From Larix kaempferi (Eukaryota; Streptophyta; Pinopsida; Pinales; Pinaceae): a stretch of 64,000 bases of DNA. A program made the position numbers and the translations under genes. Below the pieces are notes generated by a model. That model saw only the letters and a program-made list of their open reading frames with translations. It was not told where the DNA came from and searched no databases. The DNA is taken from NCBI GenBank assembly GCA_027924585.1, contig BSBM01000824.1:124001-188000 (forward strand), written 5' to 3'. This document shows, one piece after another, positions 33,541-46,594 of this stretch (position 1 is the stretch's first letter; every line of letters starts with the position of its first letter).

Positions 33541-35070
33541 AGGCAGATTATCTTCAATATTTGTGGGTTTCTCGCCTGACTCAATCCTTTAGAGATGGTC
33601 AGGTCCTAAGTTCAATCTCCCTGACTTAACCACTATTTGAAAATCATACTCCTAAAAGAGTAACAACCATCAACAAATTCGTCCCCCTAACACTAGCTTA
33701 TTGACCAGATAGTTCAACGCTAAATGGTTAGTGTACATAAAGAAGTGCACATCAATCAAATAGTGCCTAAATTTATGCAGTGCATAGACCATAGCTAGAC
33801 CCTCTCTTTCAGTGGTCATATAATTCTTTTCAGCCAACGAGAGTTTCCTGCTCCAAAATGCAATGGGATGGTCAATACCTCCATCTCCTTGTTGTGCTAG
33901 TACAACACCCAATTCTATACATGAAGCATCAACATGTAGATGAAATGGCTTTCCCCAGTCTAGAAAAACTAGGATCGGCGTAGTTACCATTTTCTCTTTT
34001 AGCGTGTCCAATCCTTGCTCACATTCTGCCTTCGAAATGAACTGCGCATATTTCTTTAACAGTTTCTCCATCGGCGTGGTTATCTGCGTGTAACCTTTTA
34101 TAAAATTTCTGCAGTAACCTATGTGCCCCAACATGGTGTGCAACTGCTTTATTGATGTTGGTGAAGGTAAATTTTTAATTACTACGATCCTCGCGGGATC
34201 AACCATCATCCCTTGTCTGCACACAATGTGTCTTAACAGAATACCATAAGGCACACAGAAAACACACTTCTTCAAATTCAAGGATATCTGATGCTGTCTA
34301 CACTTTTCTAGCATCATTCTGAGATTTGCACAGTGGTTCTTCAGTAACCCAAATACAGTCCAATCATCAAAATATGCTTCTAAAAATTTATGCATGAAAT
34401 CTTTAAATGCTGCGACCATAACTATGGAAAAAATGGTAGGTGCATTCTTCAGACCAAAAGGCATCACTGTATACTGGAACGACCCCTATTCAGTGGAGAA
34501 CGTGGTCTTATACCTATCCGATAGATCAATCCTTATCTGATGGTATCCCGAAAATCCATCAGTGAAAGAATATGCCTCATTTCCTCCAACATTGTCTAAA
34601 AATTCATTTGTGAAAGGGGTAGGAAATGGGTCATGCATCGAAGCATCATTCAGCTTCCTGAGATCTACATAGATCCTGGTCTCACCTTTTGTTTTCTTGT
34701 ATTAGATAACAGTGGGGCTTATCCACTCAGATTCTTCAATCGGATCAATGATCCCCGCATTGAGCATCTTATCAAGTTCTTCCTTTACTCTTTCTCTGTA
34801 TCAAGGATTCAGTATATCCGACCTTTTCTTGACAAGATTTGTGCCTGTCTTAAGAGGTATTTTCATAACCCCTAAGTCGCCCAGAATACCTTTCATTTCT
34901 GTAAATGTTGTCAAAAATAAATCCTGGTATTCATGTAGCAGGTCTATGATCTCTGCGACCGTATGATCATCCCAGTAGCCTCCAATATACATGAACTTTA
35001 TCTCTTCGCTTGTGCCAATGTTCACTTTTCTTGTCTTCACAGGTCCACTCATGTCTGGAATTTCCAGTGG
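33541..35070 (-). pseudogene. RT and RNase H of element C
   Basis: The frame 33670-34467 (265 codons) starts at MMPFGLKNAPTIFS and includes the intact catalytic YFDD (about 34360-34371), the CVFCVPYGILL block, HTMLGHIGYCRNFIKGY thumb and RNase H with HLHVDASCIELGVVLAQ, TTEREGLAMVYALHKF and YTNHLALNYLV. The RT N-terminus is upstream with breaks (34801-35052 frame: DLLHEYQDLF). Relatively few stops lie within the RT-RNase H block. Confidence 0.85.
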
Positions 35071-35990
35071 AGGTCCCTCTAGTTCACGTGCACCCTATGA
35101 CTCAGGTATATTGACGTTGCGTGGGTCCTCCTCAGTGCTTTCTTCTTACTCTTCATTTTCAACAATGTTATAGCATTCAAGGGCATGTTCTATCTTCCTT
35201 GCCCATTCTGGATGTAGGTCCATAGGTACTTTGATATCTTCAAACACTCTCTCTTTGAGTTCTTCCAATGCCTCATTTGTACTTGGGCATTCTGATCTGA
35301 ATATTCTTTCCTTGATAACTTGTAGAGTTTCATTAATACTTGTACTTTCATCTTCAAATTTGAAAGTTCTCTAGAAGTTCACAGTCAAGGTAGGCCAATC
35401 TGTGGTTTCTCTACGGAAATCCAGTTCTACGTACCAGTTCTTTGGAGTCTGCTCCTCCAATGTATGCACGAACATATGAACCCATTGTATCTGTGGTCTC
35501 TCCTCCCATGCTTGTGAACAGATTTCAATATGCTCCCTTTGGGTCCATCTGTCCATTATATTTTTCACAGGTCAGTACAACCTTCTTGGCGAACCTAATA
35601 TGCATCATGCGTTTGCATTGATCCCATGTGGTCAATGCCTGTTTATGCACAACCCACCATCTGGCAGGTGTCTCACGCAGTGCCATGTCTAGTGCTAGTA
35701 AACGATGCCCACCTGCAACTGATACAGTATATTCCTTGATAAATGAGTAAACATTAGATGAACCATCATAGGTGGGGATTGAACTTACCTCCCTCCCAAT
35801 CCAGCGCAATGACTTCGTGATCTATGCGCATCTTCTAGCAGATACTTCATGCATATGGCTTTTCTAGTTTTCCAATCCTGCGTCTAAGTCTAAGATGCAA
35901 GAACTATCACATCGCCAACTTAATGTCCCATCCACAGTAGGATTAATATAGTCAACATCATTCATAGTTATTTTCTATATGTGGTCAAGG
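35071..35990 (-). pseudogene. Gag-like domain between protease and RT of element C
   Basis: Frames 35525-35809 and 35371-35568. The block IPTYDGSSNVYSFIKEY, ALDMALRETPARWW, LTTWDQCKRMMHIRFA resembles the retrotransposon gag (capsid) domain, which has the pattern 'F.G..(N/D)...F', 'A..WW/WY', 'W......F...F'. It is followed by EEQTPKNWYVELDFR and an acidic stretch. A normal capsid domain is also present at 37.7-38.1 kb, so this polyprotein would carry two. D has the same at 53.5-54.2 kb. Confidence 0.55.
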
Positions 35991-36099
35991 TCTTGAGCTT
36001 TGGATTCTTCCTGAATCAGCTCACTATATCTCTCTCCGTCTGAAGGGTCCAATGGTGTGATGACCCTTATGTCCTGACCTTCAAAGATCATCTTCTTCG

Positions 36100-36480
36100 T
36101 ATTCCCAGTCTATACCCAATCAACGTTGGATAACGCTGACTATCATCCATAATTTCTATGACCTCAAATTTTGCATAGCTTTGCACTCCATCTATATCGA
36201 CAATAACATTGGCCAATCTCCCAAAAGGTATAACTATCAGCTGGTTGGCCAATTTCAACTGTATGGGTGACCAGAGCTACTTTTCTCTCCCCATCTGCCG
36301 CCATGTCTGCTTAGTCAAGACATTTACTTCTGATCCGAGATCAAGGATGATCTTGTCCATCTCATAGTCTCTTATATGTGCACTGAGCCACATTTCTCGA
36401 CCTGATATCTTATGTTTCTTGATCTAATGAATTGCGCTATGGGAAGTTTCCATCTCACTGTGCAGTTCATACTGGTATAA
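36100..36480 (-). pseudogene. Protease of element C
   Basis: GREMWLSAHIRDYEMDKIIL precedes the active-site block LDLGSEVNVL near 36335-36350 (D-x-G-S). D has LDIGSEVNVLTK at 41550-41580. The LLG block follows at about 36110-36140 in decayed form. Confidence 0.65.
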
Positions 36481-38400
36481 CAATTTTTTCAATTCGGCTA
36501 CAACGTCTGGGCTTTTCAGTAATTTCATGCAGCTCCTTAGGAACTGCACAACAGAGATGCCTGTCTCTGCTGGTTTGCACATTTTGTCATATGTGGCTAG
36601 CATATCTTATGTTTGTAATACTTCACTTCCCAATGGGATTCTTGGTGAAGTAGGTGGTGGTTCTTTGAAAATGTCCTGCGATTCTTCAAATACTTCTTTA
36701 TTTTTCTCCAGGTTGAAGGCAGGTGCCTTCCCAGTAGATTTTCTGATCCAAATTGTTTCAACAAGAGTTTTATTAGTATCAAAGTCTCCAAAAGTCGAAG
36801 CTTCTACTCCTCTATCTCTTCCTATCACAGCACCACTTCGTATCACCACATTGATACTTGGATTCGCAACCCTTCTCTATGCTAGAATCAACTGAATGAT
36901 TGATTTCGGTGCATATTGCTTTTGTTTCTTCATTTTTTCCACTAACACTAGGCAGTCTTCAATAACATGATCAAAATATTTACAATGACTACAAGTAGTG
37001 CATGGGTTGGTACAATCTCTAGATACGTGACCTGGATGGCCATAGTTATAACATATTACCTGGCCTTGGCCTCTTCCTTGTGTTGGGTTGACATTTCTTC
37101 CTCTTTCGTCGTATCCTCCATGGCCTCGGTATGGTCCTTGATCGTGCTGCATGTTATCCTATTTCTTCGGAGTCTCTTCTTGGACTCTATATACTCCTCC
37201 ATACCTATGTTCAATATCTTTCTTCCTTTCAAACATGAGCTCATATGCGTGGCAGTTAAACTCATCATGCCCAATTGACTTACAGAATTGCAATATAAGT
37301 TTTTAGGTGTTCTTACATATTTTTGAATCAAATAACAGTGTTTTGGCCGGTCTCCTCTAGTTCTAGACATCTTACACCATTTCCCTTGGTTCTCATTTAA
37401 TGGGTTTGGTGCACCCATGTTAAGGTATTCTTGGAACAAAAAACAATGATCCTTAGTGTGTCCTTCTCCCTTACATCCTCTACACCAAACTTCTTGTCTC
37501 TCTTGCTTTCATTTCTTCATATCCTGCAATTGTAATGTTAGTGTAGCTAATTGGATCTGAATCTGAGACATCCCAGTGCTAGTTTCTCCAATAGGTGAAG
37601 CTTCTAACTTCATCGCAATCTCCAAGGCTTCTTCCTACGAAGCCACTTTCTGCTGCATCAATGACAGTCTGATATGGGGCAACAATGCAGTGATAAACCA
37701 TTCCTAGTGCTGTTGCGGTGCTATGACGAAACTTACTTGATCCAATAGTGTCTTAAATTTCTAGTCAAATTCTTAGACTGTCTCATTAGGTTTTTTATTG
37801 ATTTCTTTTAACTCCGTGATACATTGGGATTCTGACTTTGGTTTCTTGAACTCACTCAATAGTGCAGCCTTAATCTCCACTAGGTTTCCTTGATGTCCAA
37901 TGGAATACTTCATGAACCAATTCAAGGCTCTATCTCTAAAGGTGGTGATGAGATGCGCTCTCTTCACAGTCATCCTGAAATTGTTTGACATTCCATATGG
38001 CTTCACATAGAAACCAATGTTGCTCAGGGTCCTCTAGACCCGTTCCTTTAAATATCGATAGCTTAATATCATCAGTCATCTTTCTTCTCGGTGGTACAGG
38101 GTTCTGAGCAGAAAAAGTAAAAGTGGTACCATGCGGAACGTTTTGGCTCGGAATATTCTGACTGCTAGGGATATTCACAACTGGACGGTTCTAAACTGGT
38201 GGGTTTTGTGCAATGGGAGGCGTGAGAGGTAGCAGATGGGGGTGCGGTTTGGCTATCAGGTTCGGCTTGTGAATCAATATCTACATGGAGTCCATGTTCA
38301 CTAGAAGTCTTCTTAGTAGTATATTTATATCTTTTTCCACTTCTAAAACTATATGTCTCGTCGTCATAATCACTATAAATGCTATTGACCATTACATATT
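36481..38400 (-). pseudogene. Gag of element C: capsid-like domain and zinc knuckles
   Basis: Capsid-like sequence lies at 37773-38178: IFKGTGLEDPEQHWFLCEAI, then RAHLITTFRDRALNWFM, then LLSEFKKPKSESQ. Nucleocapsid motifs follow: CRGCKGEGHTKDHC (37449-37494), a frameshifted CNFCKS-type knuckle near 37270, CYNYGHPGHVSRDC (37015-37056, one Cys now Tyr), and CTTCSHC...DHVIEDC (about 36957). Up to four knuckles are unusual for Gypsy gag. An N-terminal Ser-rich stretch starts near 38392. Stops and frameshifts throughout. Confidence 0.7.
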
Positions 38401-39000
38401 CACAAATTTCTATAAACTTTTACTACATTCTTAAAACACCTTTCTCAGCTAAAAGCATTTTAATCTACAAACTCTAATTGTTCAGGTACTTACCTATGAA
38501 ACCCTTGAAAAATTTTGCTTCTGTTGTGCTATAGGACTTTAGCATGTCCACAGTGAACTGCATCACGAAGCTCTCTAGTGTACTATCAACCCAAAAGTCG
38601 ATTGCTCTCGATATTGGGCTATCTATTTCTTTAAGCCTCTGAATGAGTTTTGGAGTCCACTCGGTAGGTAATTCTGGCTAGAAACTGTTCTTTCGCTCTG
38701 CGAGGCTCGATAACCACTCATGCAACTCGTTTCCAAAACTTGCGTAGAAAATTTCATGAACATCCTTCAATAAGTATTTGTTCAACCACTAAATGTTAGA
38801 GAGACGTGGGTGTCTATTCTCCTTCCTTGCAAAGTCTCTCTCTATCTTGTCACACCAGTCCCAAATCTCTTTCTTGTCTAGGTGCCAATTTTCTACAATC
38901 AACGAGATCTTGTCTTCGTCGCACATAACTCTTTCAAGCATGGCAACTCATCACGTATTCTTAGCGCTGCAACAGAACCATTTGTTGGCTTAGATAACTA
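38401..39000 (-). pseudogene. Coding remnant upstream of gag in element C
   Basis: Between the primer site and gag the minus strand can be read with about four stops: WDWCDKIERDFARKENRHP, HEIFYASFGNELHEWLSSLA, PTEWTPKLIQRLKEIDSPIS and FWVDSTLESFVMQFTVDML in one frame. It looks like a helical gag N-terminal region or a short separate ORF. I do not recognise it, and no 5' counterpart survives in D. Confidence 0.5.
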
Positions 39001-39016
39001 TTCTAGAGGTTTCCAA

Positions 39017-40558
39017 TGTAGACCCAGGTTCTTCACAGTTCAAGGAACCAACAAAACCCTTTTTCACTAGCCCTTTCAGAAACAATCTACGAACATAATG
39101 AGGTCTCACCCGAGGGGAAGTTATAGGGGGGCTATGGAATCTAGTTTCCAAAACCAGGTGATGAGTGCTTAAATGGATCTGGCGAGCCGTGCACTACAGT
39201 ACTTGCGCTACAGACTTCATAGTACGCGGAGTTCCACTTTTCCTCGACTAACACTTAGGATATCGTGCATCCAAGGGCTGCGCGGTTTGGGTCTTATTCA
39301 ACAATAGGATAGCACCACTGATAAATACGCTTCCTCTTCAGTACTCAACTACTTCACTAATTGTACTTAACGATTCTTACACATTCCACAATTGCCTTAG
39401 GTGATTTATCTTATAATTCATGCAATATGACAAACATAATATACTACGCACTTCTGGTGTTGTGCACTATGGATATATTTATCTATTTAAGTGACTTTCC
39501 AACTGACTCATATATTCACAGACTCAGGAATACTTGTGCATCTAACATTCATCCACCTATGCGATACTTAACATATTATTCCCATCTTCATTCTTGTGGA
39601 AAATACATATAAAAGTAAACACATAAATCGATAAGCAAGATCTCACGCATTCACTAAAAGAAAATATACATATTCAAGCACACATAAACAATCAAAAAAC
39701 ACAGAATTTAACATGGTTCACCCCCGGGATGGGAGCTACGTCTATAGGAACTATTGTTATATTATTTCAAGAAGGGTACAACAGTTCTAGTCTGCGCATT
39801 CAGCTACAGACTCTCTTCTCTCTCTATAGGCCTCTACTTACACAGCTTGCAGATCCTTTACAATCTTCTGTGAACAGAGTTTAATGTTCAATAAAGATTA
39901 CAATTCATGCTTAGAGGATTCAACCCTTTCCCTTTCCAAAATGTTCCCATTTATAGATCATGCCCGTAGGTCATGTCTTTACAATGCGTAGGAAAAAACC
40001 CTAAGGTTTCCCAACTGGTGTGGTTACCTGCCATCCTACCTATCACCGTCGACAGCTTGCTCCACTCGCTCTAGGATGCCTTGCTAGGCCACTCGTGGCT
40101 CTCACACACTTCTGACAACTGCATTCATCCTCAAAATGGTTACAACTGCATCATGGCCTATCACTTTCCACCCCTTGAGCCTGCCTATCGCCGTCGACCT
40201 CATGGCTTAGCTCCTTAACTATTTGCCGCCACTCTCTTGACAGGTTGCTTTCACCTAACTTCATGCTTCTCCATACCCAAAATAGGTCACTTTCTCGACT
40301 CAACCTTCCCTTGTGCTATTTACCAAAAATGGTTGTTGTGTTAGCGCTTCGCACTAGCTAAACTGCGTAAAACTGACTACGCCATCCAAACTGCGCACCT
40401 CCAAAACTATTCCATCTGACTCCGCAGCCCGAACTACGCAGTTCCCAAAACTGTACTTTTCCAAAATCATGCCCACTTGGTCCCTACCCAACACAAGGGC
40501 CATGGTGTGAGATCTACAGAAGTAGAGGACACCGGCCAAAAGACTGCTACTTAATACA
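39017..40558 (-). repeat. 5' LTR of element C
   Basis: 1542 bp. On the minus strand it starts TGTATTAAGTAGC at 40558 and ends GGTCTACA at 39017. Homologous throughout to D's LTR. The right edge abuts D's gag at 40559. TATA box at 39949-39956 (minus). Confidence 0.8.
39949..39956 (-). promoter_or_regulatory. TATA box of the C LTR
   Basis: CTATAAAT on the minus strand, preceded by GGGCATGAT as in D's LTR at 1053-1062. Confidence 0.6.
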
Positions 40559-41750
40559 GAAATATGTAAGAATGCCTAAAAATTTATATTGCAATTTCTG
40601 TAAGTCAGTCGGACATGATGAGTCCAACTGCCACACATATGAGCTCATGTTAGAAAGAAATAAAGATATCGAGCATATGTATGGAGCAATATACAAAGTC
40701 TAGGAAGATTCTCTACACAAAAAAGATAATGCACAGCATGATCAAGGACCATACAAAGGATGTGGAGGATTTCGCGGAAGAGGAAGAAATACTGGCCTAG
40801 GACAAGGACAAGGAAGAGGAAGAGGCCAGGTGATTTGTTACAATTGTGGCCATCTAGGTCACATATCTAGAGACTGTATTAATCCATGTACCACTTGTAA
40901 TTAGTGTAAATATTTTGATCATGTTATTGAATACTGCCGAGTATTAGCAGCATAAATGAAGAAGAGAAAGCAAGATGCACCGAACCCGCACATTCAGTTC
41001 ATCAAAGCAAAGAGAAGGGTTGTGGATCCCAGTATTAATGTTGTGACACAAAGTGGCGCTATGACAAGAAGAGATAGGAAAGCAAAAGCTTTGAATTTTG
41101 GAAATTTTGACACTAACCAAACCCCTCTTGAAACAATCTGGATTAGAAAAGCTAGTGGGAAGGCACCTACTTTTAACCTGGAGAAAAATAAAGAAGTCTT
41201 TCAGGAAGCAGGGGACATATTCAAAGAACAAGCAACTAAGTCACCAAGAATGTTCCTGTGAAGTGAAATACCATATATGGAGGATATGCTAGCCGCGTAT
41301 AATAAAACGTGCCACGTAGTAGAGACAGACACCTCTATTGCGTAGTTCCTAAGGAGCTACATGAAATTGTTGAAGGGCGTAGATGCTGTAGCGGAATTGC
41401 AAAAACTCTTAAACCAGTATGAACTGCGCAGTGAGAAGGACACTACTGAGAGCACAGTTCACTATATGAAGAAACACAAAAGAACAGGCCGAGAAATGTG
41501 GCTCAGTGCACAGATAGGAGACTACGAGATGGACGAGATCATCCTTGATATTGGATCAGAAGTTAATGTCTTGACTAAGACGACATGGAAGCATATGGGG
41601 AGACCAAAGTTGTTGTGGTCACCCATATAGTTAAATTTGGCAAACCAGTAGACAATTATACCTTTTGGGAGACTGGCCAATACTATTGTTGATATGGATG
41701 GAGTGTGAAGTCATGGAGACTTCGAAGTTATTGAAATTGTGGATGATAAT
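40559..41750 (+). pseudogene. Gag 3' half and protease of element D
   Basis: Starts inside gag, where C is inserted. Knuckles: CNFCKSVGHDESNC (intact CX2CX4HX4C, about 40592-40635), CYNCGHLGHISRDC (intact, about 40836-40877), and a third with a stop in place of one ligand near 40888-40935. An Arg/Gly-rich stretch lies between. Frames 40956-41261 and 41361-41630 follow, the latter ending with the protease block IILDIGSEVNVLTKTTW. E interrupts it at 41751. Confidence 0.8.
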
Positions 41751-41915
41751 TGTAACATCCCTCCTTTTTAGCCTTAGTAAATTTTATAAATGTAATTGTA
41801 ATTCTGTAATAGGCCCTGGTAATGAGCAAAAGGCCAAGGCATGGCCAAGGCCTCACAAGTGGACCTTGAAACTATTGATATGATTCATAAGTGTTATTGA
41901 AGAACTTAATCCCTA

Positions 41916-41920
41916 AGTTG
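41916..41920. repeat. Target-site duplication of F, left copy
   Basis: AGTTG here and AGTTG at 49298-49302: a perfect 5-base match flanking the Copia element. Confidence 0.9.
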
Positions 41921-42525
41921 TGTTGAGATATTGTAACTTCAAAGAATATTATATTTTTACTTTATTATTCCAGAGATGATTCATTCCTCCATGAAGATCT
42001 TATTGTATATCCGGAGATGTTTATTCATCCGTCAGAATGTGGTAACTTGGGTTATTAGACTTCCCTAGTGGGGGTCGGCCCTGTATGTGTTATGTGGGTC
42101 AAAGGGTTATTAGACCACCCTAGAGGGGTCATCCCAGTCAGTTGTAATGGGGTATTTAACCCAATGGTTAAATACGAGCCTACATGATTTTGTGTAAAAG
42201 ACAAGTCGGAGTAGTGTATAAATAGAGGAGGTGTATTCCTCATTTAACACACACTCACTCACTTGAGAGTGGCACACTTATGAGAGAGAGGTCCGCTATG
42301 GAGAAGGAGGAGCTTATGCTTAGGGTTACATCTTTTGTATTTGCTGGTCATCTATATTGAGGAAGCTTTGCTGGGTTTTCTACCCCATGAGGGTTTCCCA
42401 GGATAAATCTGTGTCTCTTGTGTTTATGTTGAGCTTGTTGTTTCTTCAGTGATCCTATATATGCTATTATTGTGAAATGGAATGTAATGCTTCTATTTTC
42501 CGTATTAGCATATTAAATCTTAACA
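41921..42525 (+). repeat. 5' LTR of F
   Basis: 605 bp from TGTTGAGATATTG to AATCTTAACA. A GTATAAATAGAGG promoter lies near 42218-42230. Confidence 0.9.
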
Positions 42526-42537
42526 TGGTATCAGAGC
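42526..42537 (+). other. Primer binding site of F (initiator Met tRNA)
   Basis: TGGTATCAGAGC starts directly after the LTR, the standard plant Copia site complementary to tRNA-iMet. Confidence 0.9.
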
Positions 42538-45489
42538 TAACCTGAAGGAAGGCAATGTATGGCACTTACGACACTTGCTTCACTTGCGACAATTTGAAGG
42601 TTTGGGTTTTACATAGCAAAAACGAGTCATCGTGGAACTTTCGCTATAAATACATTTTGGCGAAGGTTAAGGATCTGAAACCTTCACAAGTCTTAGATAA
42701 CATCCCCAGGTACCTTGTGTCCAAAGGGAACCCTCATATTCATTGTACTTTGTGAGTTATGATCAGTACAAGTTAGGGTTTCTGCCTATTCTAGATCTTA
42801 GTCAAAATCAGGTGACCTAGGAAAAAAGGGAATAACTTGGGCTAGGAAGCTCTAAATGAAATTTCGTAAAAGTGACAGGTAGTACACAGACTTTAATATC
42901 TCAAGAAACTTTTTCAAAGGCCGAAGCTGAACCAGTAACATGTGGAATGCCGTACAAGTTCGCTCTCCTGTTTTATCCCATAAATAGGTCATGTTGCGAC
43001 ACTTGGCTAACTCTCTCTCAAAAAATCTAATTGAGGTCATACCTGTCAGGATGGAAAGATGACACGTCAGGATACCACAGAAAACGTTTTCAAACCCTGT
43101 GGAGTGAAAATTTTGGAGTTACAGTAGAAACAATCAGGTACATATTTCTGTGAAAACAGAATTGTTTTTGGAGCACCTTCATTCATGGCTTCCGGAATTT
43201 AGGGTTTCGGATAAAGTTAGAATTTTTGGAATCGGAGTTCACGGCTGAATGCTACTCAGGAAAATCGAAATTTAGAGACCAAGATCAAATTTTTTGGTTG
43301 TGTAGAAGACTGGGCTTGATCAAACCCCAGTTCAGGATTTTGATCAGAAAGATGGAAAATTAGGGCTTCAGCAAAAGTTGGAATTTTTTAAGTTTGTGAC
43401 CATGGCTGGAAGCTCCTCAGAAAAATAAGAGTTTAGAGCCTTGGATCAAACCTTTTGATTTGGAAGAAGGGTGGGCTTCATCAAACTTTAGTTCGGGATC
43501 CTATATAGAAGATCCAGAAGTTTCGAAGGCAATTTTGAGGGGTCAAATTTTTGGAGATTTCAAAATTGAAGTATGCTAATTTGATCAGCTCAGCAAGACA
43601 CATCCTTCCATCCATTCAGAAGTGTGAAAGTCAAAGATTGAATTTTTAGGGTTTCTCTACCAAACCCTAATCAAGCTCCAAATCAAGTTTCAGGGGCGAA
43701 TTGAGGCTAAGACCTTACATAAGAAGACTACAAGAAGCCTCGATAGGTATGACTTAAGAAGGTTCAGGTATGTCTTGAAATCTGATTCCTGATTAAGTAC
43801 ATAATGTGTTTGTCTTCATATTATTTATTAGTACAATCTTGATTAATGTTAGAATTGTCTTATCACCCTAGTAACAGTATGAATGCATGTGAATGATCGA
43901 AGACATTCATTGATTAGGGCTATATGATTGTACTAATGCATTATGGTGTTGTATGAGGTTGATGTTGTCTGCTAACAAGATACAGGTACATCACAAAAGA
44001 CAAATCAAGTTCCATAACCATGACAACATGAAGACAAAGACTCATCCATAACCTTTTTTATACTTACAAGGTATGTATTACTTTGTTATATTATGCTTAA
44101 CCTATGAGATATGCAGGTTCTAGCACAGGATCTCTAAAGATATTGTTTAGGTATGTTAGACATAACTAAGCAGGTATACTAATCCAGGTATGTTTTCCTA
44201 TGCCAAGTTAGAATCTTACCTTGTGTTAGGATCCCTTATATAAGTATACTTGGTATGATTAGTTATGCTTATTCATAAAGTTAGTAATCAAGGGTTTATT
44301 CATATTATGTCTCTTATCTTGATGATTTAACTAACCAAAAGAGTACTATGATCAAACAAGAATATGCATGAGTAAAAGAAGACTTCCTTGAAACCCCGAA
44401 TACTAATGATCATGACTATACATATTCAAAGATTATTTAGAATTATAATGTTTTGATAATATTTATAATATACTAATGAATGTATGTTTGTGTATGAGAT
44501 CATGAGGATGACACTAGTGCACACTTGAGCATGCACAGTGGTACAGAATGAATAGAAGTTCGAAAGACATATAGAAGATCAAGCGGGAGGCAACCACACA
44601 AACATAAAAGATAAGTATTTGAGTTGTTATTTGAAATAGTAAATGATATTTCTTGTATGCATATTTGTATTCCTAGAATATATCATGTGGAGTGTAAACA
44701 TTCATAGAGCATTGAACAATATACTACTGATATGCATATGATTGGTAAGTTGGACAAACATTCCATTGTTGCTTGTCTAGAATGAAACCTCTTTGATGAC
44801 ATGCTGAGAGCTGTGCACACTCTTGATAGTATGTTCTGGTAGAGCTGGAAGGAATCTAGATAGCCACTGTATGCATACAGGATATGGAAAAGTGTTGTGC
44901 CAAAGTATTGGTCAAGATAGTTGCATAACTATGTAAATGATATCTGTATGCATAATAGGTTATCATGTCAACATGATTTCATGATTATGAAGTATTACTA
45001 ATCATGTACTTAATTTTGATTTGTAGGACAGATCATGAAGAATGATGAACACCGAACAAGTGATGGATGTTCAACAAGAAGATATACAAATCAAACAAAA
45101 TATAGAAGGCTCATGGCTAGAAGATTCTCTTAGAAAGAGGAAGAGAATCATGACAAGATGTTTGCTCCAAGTGGATAGATAAGACCATTCTCTTAATGGT
45201 GTAATTAAAGAAGAAGTGTGATTCAGGTTCTGTATGGGTACCCAGGATCGGTAGTCAATTGATGAGCTTAATGATCATCATGCGTGATGTGGATCTCAAC
45301 CTTTGCTACAAGGTTGAATATGGCTTCTATACACAGATGACATGGATGCAAGAAGGAACTCATCACAGAGTTCAAATGATATTGAGGCTTATATCAGTAG
45401 ACCCATCTAATGAGAGATGGCATAGATAGATATGCATAAGATCACTCAATGCAGAGTGTGAATGATGGAGAATTGACAACTTCTTGACA
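42538..45489 (+). other. F internal region without recognisable genes
   Basis: About 2.95 kb in the place of gag, protease and integrase. I see only short frames, A/T-rich sequence and no zinc knuckle or DDE motif. It may be replaced or badly decayed sequence. Confidence 0.5.
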
Positions 45490-46450
45490 AAGCTTGGGCT
45501 TTAATAGAAGTAAAGCTGATCCTAACGTTTACCTTAAGGTCGTGGATGATGAACCTATCATATCATTATTGTATGAGGATGATCTCTTTCTGACAAGGAA
45601 TGAGAAACAGATCATGAAAAGAAAGAAGAAGATGGCTGAAGAAATGAAAATGAAAGATCTCAGATTGATGCATTACTTCCTAGGTCTGGAAGCATGGCAA
45701 GGCTCAGAAGGAATCTTTCTCAACTAGGGAAATTATGCTGATAAATATTAAAAGGACTTGATGTGTTGGAATGGTCACTCTCATGGATTCCAACTCGAAG
45801 CTGTTAGTGGATGACGCATCAGAGTTAGTAGATACAACTCTGTACAGACAAATTATTGAGTCATTGATGTATCTAATGAATACTAGGTCATATATATGCT
45901 TTGTTGTGAACACCTTGAGTCAGTATCTAGTGGAAACTAGATGTGTTCACTTGTTAGTTGCAAAGCATGTGATGAGGTATCTATAGGATACGATAGACTT
46001 TGATCTATGTTATCTTGGAGATCATGACTTCAGATGGATACACAGATGTTGATTGAGCAGAAAGTGTATCAGACAGGAAGATCACATCGAGAAGATGTTA
46101 TTGTCTGGGATCAGCCATGATCTTGTGGTTTAGCAAGAAGCAGCCTAGTGTGGCTCTCAGCACAAGCGGAATATATGGCTGCTTGCTCTGCTAGTTGTGA
46201 AGAAGTATGGCTTCAAGATTGTTTGACTTAGAGATAGACCCAACTGTGATCCTATGTGACAAACAGAGTTGTAGCAAAATGGTAGAGAATCCATTGTTCC
46301 ATGATAATTCAAAGAATATAGAGATCTGACATTTCTATATACAAGATATGGTGCAGAAAGGAATTAAAGTTTGAATTTGTAACAAGTGACCAATGTACTA
46401 ACCAAACCTCTACCTCAAGTAAAGCTTTCCGAGACAAACTTAATATAGTT
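45490..46450 (+). pseudogene. Copia RT C-terminus and RNase H of F
   Basis: GFNRSKADPNVYLKVVDDEP leads to ISLLYEDDLFLT, the YxDD box with Val replaced by Glu (YEDD) near 45575; then MKDLRLMHYFLGLE and, in other frames, TLYRQIIESLMYLMNTRSYI and WFSKKQPSVALS, ILCDKQSC and KPLPQVK blocks of Copia RNase H. Frameshifts at about 45725 and 45990. Identification is secure; activity is excluded. Confidence 0.85.
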
Positions 46451-46594
46451 TAGAAGGACCCTCCTCGAAAGGGGGAGTGATGTGATCACTTATGATGAGA
46501 TTTCCTGCATCGACATTGAGGTCGATGATGTGGATACCTATATTGGTGATGCCGATAGAGAGGTTGGTGGATGGTCCTTAGACAAGGTCTAAGG

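Larger units (their letters stand above)
14096..40558 (-). mobile_element. C: Ty3/Gypsy element with extra ORF3, interrupted by B2
   Basis: A minus-strand element: 5' LTR 39017-40558, leader and gag 36.5-38.99 kb, protease near 36.3 kb, gag-like linker near 35.1-36.0 kb, RT and RNase H 33.6-35.0 kb, integrase 32.3-33.5 kb, spacer, then ORF3 (30585-31740 and 14096-15784). The 3' LTR is missing. No chromodomain is visible after integrase. It is inserted in the gag of the related element D, whose sequence resumes at 40559. Confidence 0.75.
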
